Of a stretch of 64,000 nt of DNA, positions 56,127 to 64,000 are shown in pieces. The notes beneath the pieces were generated by a model. It saw only the letters and a list, made by a program, of their open reading frames with translations, was not told the origin of the DNA and ran no database searches. The position numbers and the translations under genes were made by a program. How positions within the stretch are numbered: the first letter of the stretch is position 1; each line of letters starts with the position of its first letter. Source of the stretch: Cyathus striatus (Eukaryota; Basidiomycota; Agaricomycetes; Agaricales; Nidulariaceae); NCBI GenBank assembly GCA_025738555.1, contig JAOVFP010000008.1:3100001-3164000 (forward strand), read 5' to 3'.

Positions 56127-59100
56127 GTTAATCTCTCCTGTGCACCTAAGGAGATAAGACTAAACGCATCCGCTCTTTTTGACCCCCAAGCTGTAAATAT
56201 TCCATTGACTTCGTTTTCTCCAGCTGCGCCGGATATGCCTCTTTCCTTCCTTTCGCTCATCGATTCTGGTTCAACCCATTGTTTTGCTGACTCGTCGTTT
56301 GTGAGGGAGCACAACCTTCCCACAACTCCGGTCCCTCCCATTGCACTGAAACTATTTGACGGTACCTCTAACTCCATACTTACAGAGAGTATATTATTAT
56401 CTGTAACGTTTCCTACTGGTGAATGCATGGATATTTCATTCTATGTAACTCCGCTCGATTCTTCCTGCTCCGTGGTATTAGGATTTAACTGGCTCTCCCA
56501 ACACAATCCGTTGATTGACTGGACTGAGAGACGTATACTTGGCTTCCAAACCCCGGTCCTAGGAGAATCTTCTCCATCTTTGTCGACACCTGCACTGAAG
56601 GCATCTGCCTCCTTGCAAAACCCTCCATCACCAGCTTTGTCTTCTGTTCCTCCGTTGGACAATAGTCCTCCTAGTATCTCGCTCATTAACGCTGCAGCTT
56701 TTCTCCGGGCTAGTAAGCTCGCAGGCTCGCAGATGTTTAGGATACAAGTTGGTGCCGTAGTTTCAGCTTCTGCCGCTGCCATGGCTGCAGAAGCCGTGGA
56801 CCTTTCTAGTATTCCTCCGGAATACCACGAGTTCGCTGACGTCTTCAGCAAAACACGAGCAGACACTCGTGCTCCGCATCGCCCTTACGATCTCCGGATC
56901 AACTTGGAGGAAGGTACGTCTCCTCCAGTCGGTACTGTATATTCACTCTCGCAGTCCGAGTTGGCCTCTCTACGAGAGTTCATCGACGAACATCTCCGGA
57001 TTGGCTTCATCCGTCCTTCTCGTTCTCCACACGGAGCACCAGTGCTCTTTGTCCGGAAGAAAGATGGATCCCTTCGACTCTGTGTCGATTTCCGTGGGCT
57101 TAATGCAATCTCCAAAAAGGATCGATATCCCCTTCCCCTTATTTCCGACCTCCTTGACTCTCCTCGCAAGGCTAGAATCTACACCAAGATCGATCTCCGC
57201 CACGCTTACCACTTAGTCCACATCGCTGATGGAGATGAATGGAAGACCGCTTTTCGCACTCGCTATGGCTCGTTTGAATGGCTAGTTATGCCGTTTGGAC
57301 TTACCAATGCACCTGCGGCTTTCCAACGTTTCATGAATGACATCTTCAAGGACATGCTCGATGTGTGCGTTACAGTCTACCTCGACGATATACTAATCTA
57401 CTCCGATAGTCTCGAGGAGCACAAACGGCATGTTAAAGAAGTTCTAAAGCGTTTACGCCAACATGGGCTCTATGCCCGGGCGGACAAGTGTGAATTTCAC
57501 ACTGAATCTGTTGAGTACTTAGGTTACGTCCTTTCTTCAGGCGGCCTCACTATGTCCCAGGATAAAGTCCAAACCATTAGGGATTGGCCCGAGCCTAAGA
57601 AGGTTAAAGACGTTCAGTCTTTCCTTGGGTTCGCCAACTTCTATAGGCGCTTTATCCAGCACTACTCCGACATTGTAGTGCCACTCACTCGTCTTACCCG
57701 CAAGGGTTTGAAGTGGGACTTTTCTCCGGCTTGCCGTTCGGCGTTCGAGAAACTTAAGGACGCCTTCACTACAGCCCCTGTACTCACTCATTGGGTCCCT
57801 GACGCCCAGATCATTGTAGAGACTGACGCCTCCGACTACGCTCTCGGAGCAATCCTCTCGATTGTCGCTGACGATGGCGATATTCACCCCATTGCGTTCC
57901 ATTCCCGTACCTTCACTGCTCCTGAACTGAATTACGACACCCACGACAAGGAACTCCTGGCTATTTTTGAAGCTTTTCGTGTCTGGCGACACTACTTGGA
58001 AGGTTCTGGTACTCCGGTTGATGTGGTCACTGACCATAAAAACTTAGAGTATTTCTCCACCACCAAGATTCTCACTCGCCGCCAGGCTCGTTGGTCAGAG
58101 TACCTGTCTCAGTTCAATCTGGTTATTCGTTTCCGCCCAGGGAAACTTGGTGCAAAACCTGACGCTTTAACTAGACGATGGGACGTCTACCCTAAAGGGG
58201 GAATAACGACTATGCCAAAGTCAATCCGCACAATTTTCGCCCTGTTTTTACCCAAGAACAGCTCATCGCCTCTATCCGTGCCACCACACTCCTTCATCCT
58301 GTTCTCCGTGCCAGCATCATCATGGATGTTGAGCAACTCCACCGCGACATCCTCACTGCCCAACCCCTAGACACTGTCGCATCTATCCACCTTCGCAATC
58401 CCACTAATCGTTGGTCTGTCGGCTCAGATGGCTTACTCCGCCTCGACAACCGGATTTATGTTCCAGATGACGATTCTCTCCGCCTTCGCGTTGTCCAGTA
58501 CAAACATGATCATTTACTCGCCGGACATCCTGGTCAAAACAAGACCTTGGATAATATTCGACGGGAATATACTTGGCCTGGACTCCGTACTTATGTCAAG
58601 GACTATTGTAAGTCTTGCACCATCTGCTTACGGTCTAAACCACAGCGTCACCGTCCCTACGGTACTTTGAAGCAACTCCCTATTCCGGAGTGCCCATGGA
58701 ACTCTATATCTATGGACTTCATTGAAACGCTTCCCATCTCTGGATTTGATAAGTACAATTCAATCCTGGTTATTGTTGACCGCCTTAGCAAGCAAGCTAT
58801 ATTCATCCCTTGCCATAACACCATTACCTCCGCCCAGCTAGCTAAGCTCTTTGTCATGCACGTATTCTCTAAGCACAGTGTTCCCAGCCACATTACCTCC
58901 GATCGTGGTTCGGAGTTCGTCTCCCATTTCTTCCGGTCTCTTGGTAAGGTTCTCGACATTAACCTACACTTTACCTCCGGATACCATCCAGAAGGCGACG
59001 GACAAACTGAACGCATTAACCAAGTCTTAGAACAGTACCTCCGCATTTACTGCAATTACCAGCAGGACAACTGGGCTGATCTCCTCCCCATCGCTGAGTT

Positions 59101-59803
59101 CGCGTATAACAATACACCGAGCTCGACCACTAATACGACTCCTTTCTTCACCAATAAGGGTTATCATCCACAGATTACAGTCTACCCCGAACGTGACGTT
59201 ACCTCCATTCATGCTAGGGACTACGCCGTGGACCTCCAGGAACTTCATGAAAACCTCAAGGCCAAAATAGCACTTGCTCAGAAGCGCTATCAGGTCGGAG
59301 CAGACAACCGTCGCTTGCCTGCCCCGGAGTTCAAAGTTGGAACTAAAGCCTTCGTCCGTGCTAAGTTCTTCAACACCACTCGCCCTTCCAAGAAATTGGC
59401 TGAAAAGTATTACGGTCCCTTCGAGATCATTGCTGAAACTGGTACCCACTCCCGCACCCTTAGACTCCCTTCCAATTTCCGAGCTGTACACCCTGTATTC
59501 CATGTTTCTATGCTCGAGCCCGGAGTTGAAAACACCATCCCTGGTCGAGAGATACCTCCGCCTCCCCCTGTGGAAATCGACAGAGATATCGAGTTCGAGA
59601 TCAGTGAGATCTGCGACTCCAAGCTGGATCGCCGGTTCAAGAAATGCCCTCTTCGCTACTTAGTCCGATGGACTGGTTATGAAGGAACCGACGAAGAACT
59701 CACTTGGTTGGCTGCCACAGAAGTAGAACATGCTACAGAGCTCATAGAGGAATTTCACGCTCGTTATCCCGATAAGCCCAATCCTTCTACTCCTGTTACA
59801 TAG
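56085..59803 (+). CDS. pol: gypsy-1 Pol: protease, RT, RNase H, integrase, chromodomain (one frameshift)
   Basis: In order: protease with LIDSGSTHCFADSSF (about 56258); RT with LFVRKKDGSLRLCVDFRGLN and VYLDDILIYS (about 57375-57405); RNase H with VETDASDYALGAILS (about 57816) and HDKELLAIFEAF; integrase with a zinc-binding HHCC region (about 58510-58630), MDFIETLP and SDRGSEFVSHFF for the Asp residues, and GYHPEGDGQTER with Glu. The GPF module AEKYYGPFEII is at about 59400 and the chromodomain (YLVRWTGYEGTDEELTWLAA) at about 59655-59715. The stop is at 59801. A run of five G at 58197-58201, where gypsy-1 old has six, shifts the frame between RNase H and integrase. All catalytic residues are present. 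Expression is expected as a Gag-Pol fusion. Confidence 0.95.
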
Positions 59804-60129
59804 ATTTTCTCCACTCATATTTTCGTTTCTCCGCTATAGTTTATTGTATATCCGTATCCGTCTTCTTGACCAAAGGTTGAAGATTGACGCTTCTCTGGAC
59901 ACCGCTTGCATGATGACCACTACGTTTAATAAGCATAGCTGATTCGTCACTTTGCATACTTAACGAGGTGGGCTGAGAGTGGAAGTACGGAGTTGTATTG
60001 GTTTTCTCCTAAGGTGTTTCTTTTTACTCCGTTTTATCGTTTACTCTTACTTTCGTTCTCCTCGCTCCAAAAAATCATTAAAGTCAAACAAAAAACAAGT
60101 ATATACATTTTTTCTCCGCCTACTGTACA

Positions 60130-61764
60130 CTACTCTTCGTCTTCTTCTTGTTCCTCCTCCTCGTTACTCCCGGACTCATTAGTCTCCGCCGGAGTACCCT
60201 CCTCTGCCGCCTGCGTGGTTGTCATCAACCTATTCAACGTTCCCATTAACTCCGTGTGCATGTTGACGTTCTTCCCCAAGGCCTCCATCAACATGTCCGA
60301 TAAGGGACTCCCGGAGTTGAGCTGCATCGCCAACTTGTCGCGCTCATTCTCCGCCAGATAAAGCTGATCCCTCAGGATCTTGCACTCGGCGTCGAACATC
60401 TTCCCCTTGGTCCACAATTCATCCGCCCGTTTCTCCGCGACCTCTAACTCCGACCTTGCCACCGCCAGTTGCGTCTGCAACTCCTCCACCAGCTTCTCCT
60501 GCCCCACACCACCGGTCTGCATCTTCTCCAGACCCTTTCTCCGCTCCTCTGCGTTCCCCGGGACTACAGTCCCCCACATTATTCCTTCGCTGTCGCATCT
60601 CCCCTTCTTCGTCCGACACGCCTCGCATGCCTTGTGGTTCATCTTTTTTCCCCTAGGAGCAAGTCAGAACAACTCCGAAAAATAAACGAACAACTTACTC
60701 GAGGTCCAGCAAACACTCCCTACTGAACTTGCTGCACATATTGCAAGGGACTTTAGACAAAACGTAGGCCTCTTTCTCTTTCTTCTCCGCGGCCGTCTTG
60801 GTTTTCTCCACACCCTTACCCTTCTTCTCCGCCGATGCCCTTACTTCTCCCATCTCGACGTCGGACTTGTCCCCAGCCTGGCTCTCTGTGCCGGTACGAC
60901 TCTTGCTTCCAGACTGGCTAGCCTTGCTGCTAGCGTTGTCTTCCACTGCCTCGTCGTCGATCAGAGCCTTGGTCTTTATTCCCTTGCGTTGGGAAGTCCG
61001 GGTCGTAGTCTTCTTTTTAGGCGGTTTTGGCGTCGCCTCTGTCGCGTCCTCCGGATTCGTGTCGGTGCGCCTTCTCTTGGAGCCACCCTCGTTCTCCGTC
61101 CGCTGGACGTTCTTCCCCACCTCTTCCTCCGGAGCTATGGTGTGGCCTTCGGCCTCCAACCGCTGAACGGTACGTTCGCGGTCAGCAATCTGCTCCGTGG
61201 TCATGTATGTACCTACCTGTGAAGTGGTCGTTACCCTCGACTCTACTACAGGAGTTGAAACTCCTACCCTCGTAGGCCCTACCTCTGCCAATGCTTGCTC
61301 CACCACTTTCTCCACCGGAGTTGAGTCGTCCACCGTCATCGTCAAACTATCGGCCTCCCTGTGGTAATGTAAGGACCTTTCCACCCACTGTGGACTAAAC
61401 GACATTATTCCCAACCTTGCTACCGTCGTCTCGTACTCCGGGTGCAAGGCCGGTCTAACCTCCCCTCTGACGTTTCCTCCGCTGGGCGACCAGTTAGTCG
61501 TGCCATTGTTTGGGCGACCCTCGCCTTTGTCTCTTCCTGCTTACGTTTCTTTTCCCGTACCGCCTCCAATCGTCGGTCTCCCTCGTCCACTTCCATTGCA
61601 TCTTCCTTCTCCGCCTCAACCTCCACAGTCTCTTTCGCCTCCATCGACTCTGCCCCAACGCCTAGCTCCGCCCTGAAGGCCTTCAATTGCGCCTCCATCT
61701 CCTCGAGCCTCTTGAGTTTCTCCGCGTCGATGGCCTTGGGCATGGATTGAGAGCTCGAAGACAT
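60130..61764 (-). CDS. Antisense accessory gene of gypsy-1 (coiled coil, split cysteine cluster)
   Basis: Opposite to pol and downstream of it. The start at 61764 reads MSSSSQSMPKAIDAEKLKRL with a Glu/Lys/Ala coiled coil. The frame changes near 61440 to continue with ARLGIMSFSPQWVERSLHYH, a Thr/Val-rich stretch, and a basic/acidic low-complexity part with nuclear-signal-like KPPKKKTTT. The first cluster CNMCSKFSREC ends near 60710. A short intron-like gap is followed by MNHKACEACRTKKGRC (about 60640-60597), a leucine-rich coiled coil (VEELQTQLAVARSELEVAEK) and an acidic end at 60130. Two C-x2-C-x6-C groups together resemble a binuclear zinc cluster assembled by splicing. The gene is open on both sides, and related genes exist in gypsy-2 and gypsy-3. 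No function can be assigned; nucleic-acid binding is a guess. Confidence 0.78.
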
Positions 61765-61947
61765 TGTTAATAGCGGTCACGTGTTAAGGAGTTATTGCAA
61801 CGGGGTAAAAGATGGGTTTGATTTTCTCCACCACAGCTGACCTTTATATATCCGGACCCGATGTCAAAACGCCGATCAAAACTTCGAAAGCCTATTGTTT
61901 CGATCACGTGCTCAGGCCTCGAGGGCTCGGCCTTAAGGGGGGAATAC

Positions 61948-62612
61948 TGTCATATCCCGTATCGCCTACCTCCGGACCCCTATGCTCTTACTCCGCCTTT
62001 CCCTTTGTTTACTCCGGACCTTGATTACGCTCTTAATATTACTTATTGATTACTGTACATAGATTACTCTCGCTTCCTTTCTTCCGTTCTACTGAGCTAT
62101 CCCCTCAGTAATGTAGTATACATCTCATAGTGAGTCACTTATCATTCTTAAGTGCGCCACTATCTGTTTTACTTTACACCGCCATACGTGCTCACTACTC
62201 CGACACGTTTTATTATGTTTAATTAGTTATAGTCTTCATTCTACGTACGCCTACCCTGACCGTACTTCTCCGCTGGCCTTGGCCAGCGGCCTTTACTTAC
62301 TCCGAGTCTCCAGTATTTAAGTAGTACTCGATTTGTACTTTAGTCTTCAGTTTCGTATTGAACTACGTCCTCACCCTTTCGTCTGACTTGAGTTACATCT
62401 CTCGTCCCCTCGTCTCTCGTCTTCTCCGAAGGGCTTGCCCTTACTCCGAAATCCAGGACCGGGAATCCCAGGGGCGCAGCACATAAGCTGAAGCCGAAGT
62501 CCTACCCCCTGAGTTATCATTCTCCGCTTTCGTCTTACACTCACCCCTCGCTTCTCCGCAGTCACTCTCTCGTACTCCGCCGCCAAGTCAGGCTAGGGGC
62601 ACAGTCGTGACA
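61948..62612 (+). repeat. 3' LTR of young gypsy-1
   Basis: The purine tract AAGGGGGGAATAC precedes it. It starts TGTCATATCCCG and ends AGTCGTGACA, followed by GGTAG. It differs from the 5' LTR at a handful of sites. Confidence 0.97.
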
Positions 62613-62967
62613 GGTAGTTTATTAATCTGTTTACTGTAGACACAATTTCTTATTAATTGTCAATCAGGAGAACCAATTGCGCTACCCCACATTTTTTGCC
62701 GCGGCTTTGGACGTTTTGCCTATTCAAGCGTCTTCAGTACCTTGTGAGCGCATGTTCTCCTCAGGAAAGGAAACGACAACAGCAAGACGGAATCGAATCA
62801 CACCCGAGCTAATGGAAGCACTTCAAATGATTAAATTTAGCCTTCGTGCAGGTGGAGAATCACTTGATTTCTCTATTGGAATGGGTACTGATGACGAGCT
62901 GATGAAACTTGAGGCATCCAACAATGATCAGGATATAAAGGAGGACAATGAAATACTACTACTTTAA

Positions 62968-63214
62968 TAGTCATCTTCACTATCTTTTTGTACTCAATGT
63001 TCTCGAATGATAGCAGCTGTAGTCAACAATATTAAATCTAAATATAGTCAGAACATTCCAAGCTGGCAGCTGAGCAGCAGCTTAGCTGCTAACACACTAT
63101 AGCTACCCTGAGCAAGGCGACCGAAATTGCTCCGCTTATTGAGCTGAGCTAATAGGCGCTTCCGAGCCAAAAAAGCTGAGCAAAGCTGAGCAAAGCGGAG
63201 TGGTGGCATCACTA
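62968..63214 (+). other. hAT 3' subterminal region
   Basis: AGCTGAGC/GAGCAAAGC motifs are repeated up to the right inverted end at 63214. No gene. Confidence 0.7.
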
Positions 63215-63875
63215 GCTACAACTCCAAGTGAATCAAGTGAATCTGAGGACAATAACTTGAAGGCTGAACATGGCAGTGGAACTGAGAATGTAAGTCAGGA
63301 TAGCAATGAGGAAGATGAAGATAAAGATGGTAGTAATGATGTTGATATTGATAATGATGATGATGATGAAGGAGAGGAAGGGGAAGAGGTAGAGAAAGGG
63401 GATGAGAACAATGTGGCTGTTGTGGAGGCAATGGATATTGGTATGTGTTATATATTTATTTGTACCTTTTCTAAAATGCTTGTAGACTCTGCATTAGCCT
63501 CTGAACCTGTACCTACAAAGGAAGAATTGAAAGGTGCATCCAGGACTACTGGTATTTGCACTTACTTTTGCCTTAGTAATAGAATTGCTGATAAAAATTT
63601 ATAGAACGCATACTTCAAGGACAAGCTCAAGGAAATAACTTTACATTTGCTGATAACATAGATGAAAGCTCATCTATGATTGTAGACCATAAGGGATTTG
63701 TTTACATCACACTCTCTGATGAATCTCCCTCTTTCAATCCAACTTTATTGAATGCTGAAGTACCACCCCAAGCTGTACCAGCTGTGGTAAACTCTTGTCT
63801 TAAAGCAGTATTGGACTTAGTTGCAAAACAAATGCCTATTATTAAGTGTAAGATTAACTTGACTTAAAGTTGATC

Positions 63876-64000
63876 TGAACAAGAATTTCCTATACTTAAG
63901 TTTGCAAAATTTAGTTCATTCATTCAAGAAACATTTGGTTCAAAAATAAGCCTATCAACTGTTCTATTTTTGATGTTTACATTAACAAAAAATGTTGAAT
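63876..64000 (+). pseudogene. KDZ K2 transposase, N-terminal start only (runs off the window)
   Basis: The last 125 bases read EFPILKFAKFSSFIQ, then KISLSTVLFLMFTLT, aligning with the N-terminal ISLSTALVILFTVTH block of the transposase in element C. The rest lies beyond base 64000, so its state is unknown; a stop upstream of this block may be non-coding. Confidence 0.6.

Larger units (their letters stand above)
53569..62612 (+). mobile_element. Young, near-intact chromovirus gypsy-1 (9.0 kb)
   Basis: LTRs of about 664 bp (53569-54232, 61948-62612) differ at only a few positions. The flanking GGTAG duplication (53564-53568, 62613-62617) is perfect. Gag, pol and the antisense gene are CpG-rich and almost intact. 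Visible breaks are a frame change in the Gag N-terminus and a one-base loss in a G-run in pol. It is the youngest insertion in the window. Confidence 0.97.
50594..62967 (+). pseudogene. hAT transposase with BED finger, many exons, split in an intron by gypsy-1
   Basis: ATG at 50594 (MAPKTRRTHALANSAANTV) is followed by a GTTAGT donor at 50664. Two in-frame stops occur before the BED finger (TAG at about 50748, TGA at about 51184). The BED finger is CTLCRQ across an intron to TVLRKHLCDVH (about 51230-51380). Downstream exons give KLSTTTDLWTDPNLTPFMAV (first Asp region), GFHRIPGHHDGQ, LGWVTLDNASNND (second Asp region) and CFPHIVNLACKAV. After the gypsy, the last exon (62667-62967) carries the hATC dimerisation block (SSVPCERMFSSGKETTTARR). 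The gypsy lies just past the GTAG of an intron donor, so no codon is disrupted by it. The family cuts and pastes with 8-bp duplications. Confidence 0.9.
49860..63214 (+). mobile_element. hAT transposon, split by young gypsy-1
   Basis: The inverted ends TAGTGTTGCCGCCGCTCAGC (49860) and, in reverse complement, TAGTGATGCCACCACTCCGC (ending 63214) flank about 4.3 kb of hAT sequence plus the 9-kb gypsy. The flanks GATACAAC (49852-49859) and GCTACAAC (63215-63222) are an 8-bp duplication with one mismatch. It sits in the coding part of K2 gene 2. Both subterminal regions are rich in GAGCTGAGC/AGCTGAGC motifs. Confidence 0.9.
49211..63868 (+). pseudogene. KDZ K2 accessory gene 2, split by the hAT insertion
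   Basis: This is the homologue of gene 2 of element C. Exons upstream of the hAT include a basic nuclear-signal-like part (RGRKHT, KKPA, GGKKRGRSG) and a Thr/Ser/Glu 8-residue repeat (ASETIG) near 49735-49800. The gene resumes at 63223 with an acidic tract (NEEDEDKDGS, DNDDDDEGEEGEE). A further exon (from about 63601) carries AQGNNFTFADNIDES and HKGFVYITLSDESPSFNP, which align with HAQGNIYNSADF and VKGIVYLYISKLDPT of element C. The same gene order, gene 2 then transposase, follows. An in-frame TGA after the start (49220) and the 13-kb insertion inactivate it. Confidence 0.75.

Overview
The window looks like a transposon-only stretch of a filamentous basidiomycete genome, probably an agaricomycete. 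The reasons are KDZ transposases with CxC5/CxC6 cysteine clusters, chromodomain Ty3/gypsy elements, a BED-finger hAT, short GT-AG introns, and heavy CpG-to-TpG/CpA decay of older repeats. I found no convincing host gene. The species cannot be named from this sequence. Almost all bases fall into three nested stacks of mobile elements. STACK 1 (1-20198) is an old, CpG-stripped chromovirus, 'gypsy-1 old'. Its 5' part lies off the window and its 3' LTR ends at 20198. At 4522-18702 it is interrupted by a 14.2-kb block whose outer ends are KDZ-transposon ends with a perfect 8-bp target duplication (TTAAAGTC). The block contains a small satellite-filled KDZ derivative (A, 4522-5954), a fragment of another KDZ gene, a third gypsy family with its antisense gene (about 6421-11225, itself hit by foldback element F1 at 8768-10787), and a two-gene KDZ element (C, 11226-18702). 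The inner ends of A and C have no matching duplications, so the block looks like a composite transposon. STACK 2 (about 21751-47736) lies between two inverted arms of foldback element F3. It holds a TA-flanked transposon with a DDE_1 transposase and a Ulp1-like protease (23554-27964), and a chromovirus, gypsy-2 (29307-45638, duplication ATAGG). Gypsy-2 has a solo gypsy-1 LTR inside its 5' LTR, and its gag is split by foldback F2 (31469-38868), which carries a second satellite-filled KDZ derivative (B, 33385-35576). STACK 3 (about 47.7 kb to beyond the window end) is a second KDZ element (K2). Its accessory gene is split by a hAT transposon (49860-63214), which is split in turn by a young, near-intact gypsy-1 (53569-62612, duplication GGTAG). 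How the parts work: the gypsy elements make Gag, then apparently reach pol by a -1 ribosomal frameshift at an A-run just before the gag stop, followed by a hairpin. Pol has protease, RT, RNase H, integrase and chromodomain. Each of the three gypsy families also carries, downstream on the opposite strand, a spliced gene for a coiled-coil or charged protein with two small cysteine clusters. The KDZ elements carry a CxC5/CxC6 transposase gene plus a second conserved gene of unknown role. The foldback elements and the non-autonomous KDZ derivatives are largely built of 17-74-bp tandem repeats, many of them TGTCACA-type.
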